Shown here one piece after another: positions 1-15,000 of a stretch of 60,000 nucleotides of DNA. Within the stretch, counting starts at the first letter, position 1. Each line of letters begins with the position of its first letter. This DNA is from Nematostella vectensis (lineage: Eukaryota > Cnidaria > Anthozoa > Actiniaria > Edwardsiidae): positions 1,357,340 to 1,417,339 of the forward strand of contig NC_064048.1 in assembly GCF_932526225.1 (NCBI RefSeq), in the 5' to 3' direction. The notes below the pieces were generated by a model that saw nothing but the letters and a program-made list of their open reading frames with translations, had not been told where the DNA came from and ran no database searches. The position numbers and the translations under genes were made by a program.

Positions 1-3000
1 CAAGAAGGGATGGATGGCATACAAGAAGGGATGTGTGGTATACAAGAAGGGGTGGGTGGTATACACGAAGGGATGTGTGGTATACAAGAAGGGATGGGTG
101 GTGTACAAGAAGGGATGGATGGTATACAAGAAGGGATGGGTGGTGTACAAGAAGGGATGGGTGGTATACAAGAAGGGATGGATGGTATACAAGAAGGGTG
201 GTGTACATAAAGGGCTGGATGGTATACAAGAAGGGATGTGTGGTATACAAGAAGGGATGTGTGGTATACAAGAAGGGATGTGTGGTATACAAGAAGGGAT
301 GGGTGGTATACAAGAAGGGATGGGTGGTATACAAGAAGGGATGGATGGTATACAAGAAGGGATGGGTGGTATACAAGAAGGGATGGGTGATATACAACAA
401 GGTATGGGTGGTATACAAAAAGGGATGGGTGGTATACAAGAAGGTATGGGTGGTATACAAGAAGGGATGGATGGTATACAAGAAGGGATGGGTGGTATAC
501 AAGAAGGGATGGGTGATATACAACAAGGTATGGGTGGTATACAAAAAGGGATGGGTGGTATACAAGAAGGGATGGGTGGTATACAAGAAGGGATGGGTGG
601 TATACAAGAAGGGATGGATGGTATACAAGAAGGGATGGATGGTATACAAGAAGGGATGGGTGGTATACAACAAGGTATGGGTGGTATACAAGAAGGGATG
701 GGTGGTATACAAGAAGGGATGGGTGGTATACAAGAAGGAATGGGTGGTATACAACAAGGTATGGGTGGTATACAAGAAGGGATGGGTGGTATACAAGGAG
801 GGATGGGTGGTATACAAGAAGGGATGGGTGGTATACAAGAAGGGATGGGTGGTATACAAGAAGGAATGGGTGGTGTACAAGAAGGGATGTGTGGTGTACA
901 AGAAGGGAAGGGTGGTATACAAGAAGGGAAGGGTGGTATACAAGAAGGGAAGGGTGGTATACAAGAAGGGATGGGTGGTATACAAGAAGGGATGGGTGGT
1001 GTACAAGAAGGGATGGGTGGTATACAAGAAGGGATGTGTGGTGTACAAGAAGGGATGGGTGGTATACAAGAAGAGATGGGTGGTGTACAAGAAGGGATGG
1101 ATGGCATACAAGAAGGGATGGGTGGTATACAAGAAGGGGTGGGTGGTATACAAGAAGGGATGGGAGGTATACAAAAAGGGATGTGTGGTGTACAAGAAGG
1201 AAAGGGTGGTATACAAGAAGGGAAGTGTGGTATACAAGGAGGGAAGGGTGGTATACAAGAAGGGAAGGGTGGTATACAAGAAGGGATGGGTGGTATACAA
1301 GAAGGGATGGGTGGTATACAAGAAGGGTGGTATACAAGAAGGAATGGATGGTGTACAAGAAGGGATGTGTGGTGTACAAGAAAAGAAGGGTGGTATACAA
1401 GAAGGGATGTGTTGTGTACAAGAAGGGAAGGGTGGTATACAAGAAGGGATGGGTGGTGTACAAGAAGGGATGGGTGGTATACAAGAAGGGATGTGTGGTG
1501 TACAAGAAGGGATGGGTGGTATACAAGAAGAGATGGGTGGTGTACAAGAAGGGATGGATGGCATACAAGAAGGGATGGGTGGTATACAAGAAGGGGTGGG
1601 TGGTATACAAGAAGGGATGGGTGGTATACAAGAAGGGATGTGTGGTGTACAAGAAGGGAAGGGTGGTATACAAGAAGGGAAGTGTGGTGTACAAGAAGGG
1701 AAGGGTGGTATACAAGAAGGGAAGGGTTGTATACAAAAAGGGATGTGTGGTGTACAAGAAGGGATGGGTGGTAAACATGAAGAGATGGGTGGTGAACAAG
1801 AAGGGATGGGTGGTATACAAGAAGAGATGGCTGGTATACAAGAAGGTATGGGTGGTTTACACGAAGGGATGGGTGGTATACAAGAAGGGATGGGTGGTAT
1901 ACAAGAAGGGATGGGTGGTGTACAAGAAGGTATGGGTGGTATACGAGAAGGGATGGGTGGTATACAAGAAGGGATGTGTGGTATACAAGAAGGGATGGGT
2001 GGTGTACAAGAAGGTATGGGTGATATACAAGAAGGGATTGGTGGTATACAAGAAGGGATGGGTGGTAAACAAGAAGAGATGGGTGGTGTACAAGAAGGGA
2101 AAGGTGGTATACAAGAAGGGATGTGTGGTTTACAAGAAGAGATGGGTGGTGTACAAGAATGGAAGTGTGGTGTACAAGAAGGAATGTGTGGTGTACAAGA
2201 AGGGATGGATGGTATACAAGAAGGGATGGGTGGTATACAAGAAGGGATGTGTGGTAAACAAGAAGGGATGGATGGTATACAAGAAGGGATGTGTGGTGTA
2301 CAAGAAGGGATGGGTGGTATACAAGAAGGGATGTGTGGTGTACAAGAAAAGATGGGTGGTATACAAGAAGGGATGGATGGTATACTCGAAGGGATGGGTG
2401 GTATACAAGAAGGGATTGGTGGTATACAAGAAGGGATGGGTGGTATACACGAAGGGATGTGTGGTATACAAGAAGGGATGGGTGGTGTACAAGAAGGGAT
2501 GGATGGTATACAAGAAGGGATGGGTGGTATACAAGAAGGGATGGGTGGTATACAAGAAGGGATGGGTGGTATACACGAAGGGATGGGTGGGTATACAAGA
2601 GGGTATGGGTGGTATACAAGAAGGGATGGGTGGTGTACAAGAAGGTATGGGTGGTATACAAGAAGGGATGTGTGGTATACAAGAAGGGATGGGTGGTATA
2701 CAAGAAGGGATGGGTGGTATACGAGAAGGGATGGGTGGTATACAAGAAGGGAGGGGTGGGTATACAAGAAAGGAAGGGTGGTATACAAGAAGGCTGTATA
2801 CAAGATGGGATGGGTGGTATACAAGAAGGGATGGGTGGTATACAAGAAGGGAGGGTTGGGTATACAAGAAGGGAAGGGTGGTATGCAAGAAGGTATGGGT
2901 GGTATACAAGAAGGGATAGGTGGTATACAAGTAGGGATGGGTGGTATACGAGAAGGGATGGGTGGTGTACAAGAAGGGATGGGTGGTATACAAGAAGGGA

Positions 3001-6000
3001 TGGATGGTATACAAGAAGGGTGGTGTACAAAAAGGGATGGATGGTATACAAGAAGGGATGTGTGGTATACAAGAAGGGATGTGTGGTATACAAGAAGGGA
3101 TGTGTGGTATACAAGTAGGGTTTTGTACAAGAAGGGATGGATGGCATACAAGAATGGATGTGTGGTATACAAGAAGGGATGGGTGGTATACGAGTAGGGA
3201 TGGGTGGTATACAAGAAGGGAGGGGTGGGTATACAAGAAGGGAAGGGTGGTATACAAGAAGGTATGGGTGGTATACAAGAAGGGATGGGTGGTATACAAG
3301 AAGGGAGGGGTGGGTATACAAGAAGGGAAGGGTGGTATACAAGAAGGTATGGGTGGTATACAAGAAGGGATGGGTGGTATACAAGTAGGGATGGGTGGTA
3401 TACGAGAAGGGATGGGTGGTGTACTAGAAGGGATGGGTGGTATACAAGAAGGGTGTATACAAGATGGGATGGGTGGTATACAAGAAGGGATGGGTGGTAT
3501 ACAAGAAGGGAGGGGTGGGTATACAAGAAGGGAAGGGTGGTATACAAGAAGGTATGGGTGGTATACAAGAAGGGATGGGTGGTATACAAGTAGGGATGGG
3601 TGGTATACGAGAAGGGATGGGTGGTGTACTAGAAGGGATGGGTGGTATACAAGAAGGGATGGATGGTATACAAGAAGGGTGGTGTACAAAAAGGGATGGA
3701 TGGTATACAAGAAGGGATGTGTGGTATACAAGTCAGAAGGGATGTGTGGTATACAAGAAGGGTTTTGTACAAGAAGGGATGGATGGCATACAAGAAGGGA
3801 TGTGTGGTATACAAGAAGGGGTGGGTGGTATACACGAAGGGATGTGTGGTATACAAGAAGGGATGGGTGGTGTACAAGAAGGGATGGATGGTATACAAGA
3901 AGGGATGGGTGGTGTACAAGAAGGGATGGGTGGTATACAAGAAGGGATAGATGGTATACAAGAAGGGTGGTGTACAAAAAGGGATGGATGGTATACAAGA
4001 AGGGATGTGTGGTATACAAGAAGGGATGTGTGGTATACAAGAAGGGATGTGTGGTATACAAGAAGGGTTTTGTACAAGAAGGGATGGATGGCATACAAGA
4101 AGGGATGTGTGGTATACAAGAAGGGATGGGTGGTATACGAGAAGGGATGGGTGGTATACAAGAAGGGAGGGGTGGGTATACAAGAAGGGAAGGGTGGTAT
4201 ACAAGAAGGGTGTATACAAGATGGGATGGGTGGTATACAAGAAGGGATGGGTGGTATACAAGAAGGGAGGGGTGGGTATACAAGAAGGGAAGGGTGGTAT
4301 ACAAGAAGGTGTGGGTGGTATACAAGAAGGGATGGGTGGTATACAAGTAGGGATGGGTGGTATACGAGAAGGGATGGGTGGTGTACAAGAAGGGATGGGT
4401 GGTATACAAGAAGGGATGGATGGTATACAAGAAGGGTGGTGTACAAAAAGGGATGGATGGAATACAAGAAGGGATGTGTGGTATACAAGAAGGGTTTTGT
4501 ACAAGAAGGGATGGATGGCATACAAGAAGGGATTTGTGGTATACAAGAAGGGGTGGGTGGTATACACGAAGGGATGTGTGGTATACAGGAAGGGATGGGT
4601 GGTGTACAAGAAGGGATGGATGGTATACAAGAAGGGATGGGTGGTATACAAGAAGGGATGGGTGGTATACAAGAAGGGATGGGTGATATACAAGAAGGGA
4701 TGGGTGGTATACACGAAGAGATGGGTGGTGTACAAGAAGGGATGGGTGTTATACAAGAAGGGATGGGTGGTATACAAGAAGGGATTGGTGGTATACGAGA
4801 AGGGATGGGTGGTGTACAAGAAGGGATGGGTGGTGTACAAGAAGGGATGGATGGTATACAAGAAGGGATGGGTGGTATACAAGAAGGGATGGGTGGTATA
4901 CAAGAAGGGATGGGTGATATACAAGAAGGGATGGGTGGTATACACGAAGGGATGGGTGGTGTACAAGAAGGGATGGGTGGTATACAAGAAGGGATGGATG
5001 GTATACAAGAAGGGTGGTGTACAAAAAGGGATGGATGGTATACAAGAAGGGATGTGTGGTATACAAGTCAGAAGGGATGTGTGGTATACAAGAAGGGTTT
5101 TGTACAAGAAGGGATGGATGGCATACAAGAAGGGATGTGTGGTATACAAGAAGGGGTGGGTGGTATACACGAAGGGATGTGTGGTATACAAGAAGGGATG
5201 GGTGGTGTACAAGAAGGGATGGATGGTATACAAAAAGGGATGGGTGGTGTACAAGAAGGGATGGGTGGTATACAAGAAGGGATGGATGGTATACAAGAAG
5301 GGTGGTGTACAAAAAGGGATGGATGGTATACAAGAAGGGATGTGTGGTATACAAGAAGGGATGTGTGGTATACAAGAAGGGATGTGTGGTATACAAGAAG
5401 GGTTTTGTACAAGAAGGGATGGATGGCATACAAGAAGGGATGTGTGGTATACAAGAAGGGATGGGTGGTATACGAGAAGGGATGGGTGGTATACAAGAAG
5501 GGAGGGGTGGGTATACAAGAAGGGAAGGGTGGTATACAAGAAGGGTGTATACAAGATGGGATGGGTGGTATACAAGAAGGGATGGGTGGTATACAAGAAG
5601 GGATGGGTGGTATACGAGAAGGGATGGGTGGTAAACTAGAAGGGAGGGGTGGGTATACAAGAAGGGAAGGGTGGTATACAAAAGGGTGGTAAACAAGAAG
5701 GGATGGGTGGTATACAAGAAGGGATGGGTGGTATACGAGAAGGGATGGTTGGTATACAAGAAGGGAGGGGTGGGTATACAAGAAGGGAAGGGTGGTATAC
5801 AAGAAGGGTGTATACAAGATGGGATGGGTGGTATACAAGAAGGGATGGGTGGTATACAAGAAGGGAGGGGTGGGTATACAAGAAGGGAAGGGTGGTATAC
5901 AAGAAGGTATGGGTGGTATACAAGAAGGGATTGGTGGTATACAAGTAGGGATGGGTGGTATACGAGAAGGGATGGGTGGTGTACAAGAAGGGATGGGTGG

Positions 6001-9000
6001 CATACAAGAAGGGATGGATGGTATACAAGAAGGGTGGTGTACAAAAAGGGATGGATGGTATACAAGAAGGGATGTGTGGTATACAAGAAGGGTTTTGTAC
6101 AAGAAGGGATGGATGGCATACAAGAAGGGATTTGTGGTATACAAGAAGGGGTGGGTGGTATACACGAAGGGATGTGTGGTATACAGGAAGGGATGGGTGG
6201 TGTACAAGAAGGGATGGATGGTATACAAGAAGGGATGGGTGGTATACAAGAAGGGATGGGTGGTATACAAGAAGGGATGGGTGATATACAAGAAGGGATG
6301 GGTGGTATACACGAAGAGATGGGTGGTGTACAAGAAGGGATGGGTGTTATACAAGAAGGGTCGGGTGGTATACAAGAAGGGATGGGTGGTATACGAGAAG
6401 GGATGGGTGGTGTACAAGAAGGGATGGGTGGTGTACAAGAAGGGATGGATGGTATATAAAAAAGGGATGGGTGGTATACAAGAAGGGATGGGTGGTATAC
6501 AAGAAGGGATGGGTGATATACAAGAAGGGATGGGTGGTATACACGAAGGGATGGGTGGTGTACAAGAAGGGATGGGTGGTATACAAGAAGGGATGGATGG
6601 TATACAAGAAGGGTGGTGTACAAAAAGGGATGGATGGTATACAAGAAGGGATGTGTGGTATACAAGTCAGAAGGGATGTGTGGTATACAAGAAGGGTTTT
6701 GTACAAGAAGGGATGGATGGCATACAAGAAGGGATGTGTGGTATACAAGAAGGGATGGTTGGTATACGAGAAGGGATGGGTGGTATACAAGAAGGGAGGG
6801 GTGGGTATACAAGAAGGGAAGGGTGGTATACAAGAAGGGTGTATACAAGATGGGATGGGTGGTATACAAGAAGGGATGGGTGGTATACAAGAAGGGAGGG
6901 GTGGGTATACAAGAAGGGAAGGGTGGTATACAAGAAGGTATGGGTGGTATACAAGAAGGGATGGGTGGTATACAAGTAGGGATGGGTGGTATACGAGAAG
7001 GGATGGGTGGTGTACAAGAAGGGATGGGTGGTATACAAGAAGGGATGGATGGTATACAAGAAGGGTGGTGTACAAAAAGGGATGGATGGTATACAAGAAG
7101 GGATGTGTGGTATACAAGAAGGGTTTTGTACAAGAAGGGATGGATGGCATACAAGAAGGGATTTGTGGTATACAAGAAGGGGTGGGTGGTATACACGAAG
7201 GGATGTGTGGTATACAGGAAGGGATGGGTGGTGTACAAGAAGGGATGGATGGTATACAAGAAGGGATGGGTGGTATACAAGAAGGGATGGGTGGTATACA
7301 AGAAGGGATGGGTGATATACAAGAAGGGATGGGTGGTATACACGAAGAGATGGGTGGTGTACAAGAAGGGATGGGTGTTATACAAAAAGGGATGGGTGGT
7401 ATACAAGAAGGGATGGGTGGTATACGAGAAGGGATGGGTGGTGTACAAGAAGGGATGGGTGGTGTACAAGAAGGGATGGATGGTATATAAAAAAGGGATG
7501 GGTGGTATACAAGAAGGGATGGGTGGTATACAAGAAGGGATGGGTGATATACAAGAAGGGATGGGTGGTATACACGAAGGGATGGGTGGTGTACAAGAAG
7601 GGATGGGTGGTATACAAGAAGGGATGGATGGTATACAAGAAGGGTGGTGTACAAAAAGGGATGGATGGTATACAAGAAGGGATGTGTGGTATACAAGTCA
7701 GAAGGGATGTGTGGTATACAAAAAGGGTTTTGTACAAGAAGGGATGGATGGCATACAAGAAGGGATGTGTGGTATACAAGAAGGGATGGTTGGTATACGA
7801 GAAGGGATGGGTGGTATACAAGAAGGGAGGGGTGGGTATACAAGAAGGGAAGGGTGGTATACAAGAAGGGTGTATACAAGATGGGATGGGTGGTATACAA
7901 GAAGGGATGGGTGGTATACAAGAAGGGAGGGGTGGGTATACAAGAAGGGAAGGGTGGTATACAAGAAGGTATGGGTGGTATACAAGAAGGGATGGGTGGT
8001 ATACAAGTAGGGATGGGTGGTATACGAGAAGGGATGGGTGGTGTACAAGAAGGGATGGGTGGTATACAAGAAGGGATGGATGGTATACAAGAAGGGTGGT
8101 GTACAAAAAGGGATGGATGGTATACAAGAAGGGATGTGTGGTATACAAGAAGGGTTTTGTACAAGAAGGGATGGATGGCATACAAGAAGGGATTTGTGGT
8201 ATACAAGAAGGGGTGGGTGGTATACACGAAGGGATGTGTGGTATACAGGAAGGGATGGGTGGTGTACAAGAAGGGATGGATGGTATACAAGAAGGGATGG
8301 GTGGTATACAAGAAGGGATGGGTGGTATACAAGAAGGGATGGGTGATATACAAGAAGGGATGGGTGGTATACACGAAGAGATGGGTGGTGTACAAGAAGG
8401 GATGGGTGTTATACAAGAAGGGATGGGTGGTATACAAGAAGGGATGGGTGGTATACAAGAAGGGATGGATGGTATACAAGAAGGGTGGTGTAAAAAAAGG
8501 GATGGATGGAATACAAGAAGGGATGTGTGGTATACAAGTAGGGTTTTGTACAAGAAGGGATGGATGGCATACAAGAAGGGATTTGTGGTATACAAGAAGG
8601 GGTGAGTGGTATACACGAAGGGATGTGTGGTATACAGGAAGGGATGGGTGGTGTACAAGAAGGGATGGATGGTATACAAGAAGGGATGGGTGGTATACAA
8701 GAAGGGATGGGTGGTATACAAGAAGGGATGGGTGATATACAAGAAGGAATGGGTGGTATACACGAAGAGATGGGTGGTGTACAAGAAGGGATGGGTGTTA
8801 TACAAGAAGGGATGGGTGGTATACAAGAAGGGATGGGTGGTATACAAGAAGGGATGGATGGTATACAAGAAGGGTGGTGTAAAAAAAGGGATGGATGGAA
8901 TACAAGAAGGGATGTGTGGTATACAAGAAGGGTTTTGTACAAGAAGGGATGGATGGCATACAAGAAGGGATTTGTGGTATACAAGAAGGGGTGGGTGGTA

Positions 9001-12000
9001 TACACGAAGGGATGGGTGGTGTACAAGAAGGGATGGGTGGTGTACAAGAAGGGATGGATGGTATACAAGAAGGGATGGGTGGTATACAAGAAGGGATGGG
9101 TGGTATACAAGAAGGGATGGGTGATATACAAGAAGGGATGGGTGGTATACACGAAAAGATGGGTGGTTTACAAGAAGGGATGGGTGGTATACGAGAAGGG
9201 ATGGGTGGTGTACAAGAAAGGATGGGTGGTATACAAGAAGGGATGGATGGTATACAAGAAGGGTGGTGTACAAAAAGGGATTGATGGTATACAAGAAGGG
9301 ATGTGTGGTATACAAGAAGGGATGTGTGGTATACAAGAAGGGTTTTGTACAAGAAGGGATGGATGGCATACAAGAAGGGATGTGTAATATACAAGAAGGG
9401 GTGGGTGGTATACACGAAGGAATGTGTGGTATACAAGAAGGGATGGGTGGTATACAAGAAGGGATGGATGGTATACAAGAAGGGATGGGTGGTATACAAG
9501 AAGGGATGGGTGGTATACAATAAGGGATGGGTGATATACAAGAAGGGATGGGTGGTATACACGAAGAGATGGGTGGTGTACAAGAAGGGATGGGTGTTAT
9601 ACAAGAAGGGATGGGTGGTATACAAGAAGGGATGGGTGGTATACGAGAAGGGATGGGTGGTGTACAAGAAGGGATGGGTGGTGTACAAGAAGGGATGGAT
9701 GGTATACAAGAAGGGATGGGTGGTATACAAGAAGGGATGGGTGGTATACAAGAAGGGATGGGTGATATACAAGAAGGGATGGGTGGTATACACGAAGGGA
9801 TGGGTGGTGTACAAGAGGGGATGGGTGGTATACAAGAAGGGATGGATGGTATACAAAAAGGGTGGTGTACAAAAAGGGATGGATGGTATACAAGAAGGGA
9901 TGTGTGGTATACAAGTCAGAAGGGATGTGTGGTATACAAGAAGGGTTTTGTACAAGAAGGGATGGATGGCATACAAGAAGGGATGTGTGGTATACAAGAA
10001 GGGGTGGGTGGTATACACGAAGGGATGTGTGGTATACAAGAAGGGATGGGTGGTGTACAAGAAGGGATGGATGGTATACAAGAAGGGATGGGTGGTGTAC
10101 AAGAAGGGATGGGTGGTATACAAGAAGGGATGGATGGTATACAAGAAGGGTGGTGTACAAAAAGGGATGGATGGTATACAAGAAGGGATGTGTGGTATAC
10201 AAGAAGGGATGTGTGGTATACAAGAAGGGATGTGTGGTATACAAGAAGGGTTTTGTACAAGAAGGGATGGATGGCATACAAGAAGGGATGTGTGGTATAC
10301 AAGAAGGGATGGGTGGTATACGAGAAGGGATGGGTGGTATACAAGAAGGGAGGGGTGGGTATACAAGAAGTGAAGGGTGGTATACAAGAAGGGTGTATAC
10401 AAGAAGGGAAGGGTGGTATACAAGAAGGGATGGGTGGTATACAAGAAGGGAGGGGTGATATACAAGAAGGGATGGGTGGTATACACGAAGGGATGGGTGG
10501 TGTACAAGAAGGGATGGGTGGTATACAAGAAGGGATGGATGGTATACAAGAAGGGTGGTGTACAAAAAGGGATGGATGGTATACAAGAAGGGATGTGTGG
10601 TATACAAGTCAGAAGGGATGTGTGGTATACAAGAAGGGATGTGTGGTATACAAGAAGGGTTTTGTACAAGAAGGGATGGATGGCATACAAGAAGGGATGT
10701 GTGGTATACAAGAAGGGATGGGTGGTATACGAGAAGGGATGGGTGGTATACAAGAAGGGAGGGGTGGGTATACAAGAAGTGAAGGGTGGTATACAAGAAG
10801 GGTGTATACGAGAAGGGATGGGTGGTGTACAAAAAGGGATGGGTGGTGTACAAGAAGGGATGGATGGTATACAAGAAGGGATGGGTGGTATACAAGAAGG
10901 GATGGGTGGTATACAAGAAGGGATGGGTGATATACAAGAAGGGATGGGTGGTATACACGAAGGGATGGGTGGTGTACAAGAAGGGATGGGTGGTATACAA
11001 GAAGGGATGGATGGTATACAAGAAGGGTGGTGTACAAAAAGGGATGGATGGTATACAAGAAGGGATGTGTGGTATACAAGTCAGAAGGGATGTGTGGTAT
11101 ACAAGAAGGGTTTTGTACAAGAAGGGATGGATGGCATACAAGAAGGGATGTGTGGTATACAAGAAGGGGTGGGTGGTATACACGAAGGGATGTGTGGTAT
11201 ACAAGAAGGGATGGGTGGTGTACAAGAAGGGATGGATGGTATACAAGAAGGGATGGGTGGTGTACAAGAAGGGATGGGTGGTATACAAGAAGGGATGGAT
11301 GTTATACAAGAAGGGTGGTGTACATAAAGGGATGGATGGTATACAAGAAGGGATGTGTGGTATACAAGAAGGGATGTGTGGTATACAAGAAGGGATGTGT
11401 GGTATACAAGAAGGGATGGGTGGTATACAAGAAGGGATGGGTGGTATACAAGAAGGGATGGATGGTATACAAGAAGGGATGGGTGGTATACAAGAAGGGA
11501 TGGGTGATATACAACAAGGTATGGGTGGTATACAAAAAGGGATGGGTGGTATACAAGAAGGGATGGGTGGTATACAAGAAGGGATGGATGGTATACAAGA
11601 AGGGATGGGTGGTATACAAGAAGGGATGGGTGATATACAACAAGGTATGGGTGGTATACAAAAAGGGATGGGTGGTATACAAGAAGGGATGGGTGGTATA
11701 CAAGAAGGGATGGGTGGTATACAAGAAGGGATGGATGGTATACAAGAAGGGATGGATGGTATACAAGAAGGGATGGGTGGTATACAACAAGGTATGGGTG
11801 GTATACAAGAAGGGATGGGTGGTATACAAGAAGGGATGGGTGGTATACAAGAAGGAATGGGTGGTATACAACAAGGTATGGGTGGTATACAAGAAGGGAT
11901 GGGTGGTATACAAGGAGGGATGGGTGGTATACAAGAAGGGATGGGTGGTATACAAGAAGGGATGGGTGGTATACAAGAAGGAATGGGTGGTGTACAAGAA

Positions 12001-15000
12001 GGGATGTGTGGTTTACAAGAAGGGAAGGGTGGTATACAAGAAGGGAAGGGTGGTATACAAGAAGGGAAGGGTGGTATACAAGAAGGGATGGGTGGTATAC
12101 AAGAAGGGATGGGTGGTGTACAAGAAGGGATGGGTGGTATACAAGAAGGGATGTGTGGTGTACAAGAAGGGATGGGTGGTATACAAGAAGAGATGGGTGG
12201 TGTACAAGAAGGGATGGATGGCATACAAGAAGGGATGGGTGGTATACAAGAAGGGGTGGGTGGTATACAAGAAGGGATGGGTGGTATACAAAAAGGGATG
12301 TGTGGTGTACAAGAAGGAAAGGGTGGTATACAAGAAGGGAAGTGTGGTGTACAAGAAGGGAAGGGTGGTATACAAGAAGGGAAGGGTTGTATACAAAAAG
12401 GGATGTGTGGTGTACAAGAAGGGATGGGTGGTAAACATGAAGAGATGGGTGGTGAACAAGAAGGGATGGGTGGTATACAAGAAGAGATGGCTGGTATACA
12501 AGAAGGTATGGGTGGTTTACACGAAGGGATGGGTGGTATACAATAAGGGATGGGTGGTATACAAGAAGGGATGGGTGGTGTACAAGAAGGGATGGGTGGT
12601 ATACGAGAAGGGATGGGTGGTATACAAGAAGGGATGTGTGGTATACAAGAAGGGATGGGTGGTGTACAAGAAGGTATGGGTGGTATACAAGAAGGGATGG
12701 GTGGTATACAAGAAGGGATGGGTGGTAAACAAGAAGAGATGGGTGGTGTACAAGAAGGGAAGGGTGGTATACAAGAAGGGATGTGTGGTTTACAAGAAGA
12801 GATGGGTGGTGTACAAGAAGGGAAGGGTGGTGTACAAGAAGGAATGTGTGGTGTACAAGAAGGGATGGATGGTATACAAGAAGGGATGGGTGGTATACAA
12901 GAAGGGATGTGTGGTAAACAAGAAGGGATGGATGGTATACAAGAAGGGATGTGTGGTGTACAAGAAGGGATGGGTGGTATACAAGAAGGGATGTGTGGTG
13001 TACAAGAAAAGATGGGTGGTATACAAGAAGGGATGGATGGTATACTCGAATGGATGGGTGGTATACAAGAAGGGATTGGTGGTATACAAGAAGGGATGGG
13101 TGTTATAAACGAAGGGATGTGTGGTATACAAGAAGGGATGGGTGGTGTACAAGAAGGGATGGATGGTATACAAGAAGGGATGGGTGGTATACAAGAAGGG
13201 ATGGGTGGTATACAAGAAGGGATGGGTGGTATACACGAAGGGATGGGTGGGTATACAAGAGGGTATGGGTGGTATACAAGAAGGGATGGGTGGTGTACAA
13301 GAAGGTATGGGTGGTATACAAGAAGGGATGTGTGGTATACAAGAAGGGATGGGTGGTATACAAGAAGGGATGGGTGGTATACGAGAAGGGATGGGTGGTA
13401 TACAAGAAGGGAGGGGTGGGTATACAAGAAGGGAAGGGTGGTATACAAGAAGGATGTATACAAGATGGGATGGGTGGTATACAAGAAGGAATGGGTGGTA
13501 TACACGAAGAGATGGGTGGTGTACAAGAAGGGATGGGTGTTATACAAGAAGGGATGGGTGGTATACAAGAAGGGATGGGTGGTATACAAGAAGGGAGGGT
13601 TGGGTATACAAGAAGGGAAGGGTGGTATGCAAGAAGGTATGGGTGGTATACAAGAAGGGATAGGTGGTATACAAGTAGGGATGGGTGGTATACGAGAAGG
13701 GATGGGTGGTGTACTAAAAGGGATGGGTGGTATACAAGAAGGGATGGATGGTATACAAGAAGGGTGGTGTACAAAAAGGGATGGATGGTATACAAGAAGG
13801 GATGTGTGGTATACAAGAAGGGATGTGTGGTATACAAGAAGGGTTTTGTACAAGAAGGGATGGATGGCATAAAAGAAGGGATGTGTGGTATACAAGAAGG
13901 GATGGGTGGTATACGAGTAGGGATGGGTGGTATACAAGAAGGGAGGGGTGGGTATACAAGAAGGGAAGGGTTGTATACAAGAAGGGTGTATACAAGATGG
14001 GATGGGTGGTATACAAGAAGGGATGGGTGGTATACAAGAAGGGAGGGGTGGGTATACAAGAAGGGAAGGGTGGTATACAAGAAGGTATGGGTGGTATACA
14101 AGAAGGGATGGGTGGTATACAAGTAGGGATGGGTGGTATACGAGAAGGGATGGGTGGTGTACTAGAAGGGATGGGTGGTATACAAGAAGGGATGGATGGT
14201 ATACAAGAAGGGTGGTGTACAAAAAGGGATGGATGGTATACAAGAAGGGATGTGTGGTATACAAGTCAGAAGGGATGTGTGGTATACAAGAAGGGTTTTG
14301 TACAAGAAGGGATGGATGGCATACAAGAAGGGATGTGTGGTATACAAGAAGGGGTGGGTGGTATACACGAAGGGATGTGTGGTATACAAGAAGGGATGGG
14401 TGGTGTACAAGAAGGGATGGATGGTATACAAGAAGGGATGGGTGGTGTACAAGAAGGGATGGGTGGTATACAAGAAGGGATGGATGGTATACAAGAAGGG
14501 TGGTGTACAAAAAGGGATGGATGGTATACAAGAAGGGATGTGTGGTATACAAGAAGGGATGTGTGGTATACAAGAAGGGATGTGTGGTATACAAGAAGGG
14601 TTTTGTACAAGAAGGGATGGATGGCATACAAGAAGGGATGTGTGGTATACAAGAAGGGATGGGTGGTATACGAGAAGGGATGGGTGGTATACAAGAAGGG
14701 AGGGGTGGGTATACAAGAAGGGAAGGGTGGTATACAAGAAGGGTGTATACAAGATGGGATGGGTGGTATACAAGAAGGGATGTGTGGTATACAAGAAGGG
14801 AGGGGTGGGTATACAAGAAGGGAAGGGTGGTATACAAGAAGGTATGGGTGGTATACAAGAAGGGATGGGTGGTATACAAGTAGGGATGGGTGGTATACTA
14901 GAAGGGATGGGTGGTGTACAAGAAGGGATGGGTGGTATACAAGAAGGGATGGATGGTATACAAGAAGGGTGGTGTACAAAAAGGGATGGATGGTATACAA

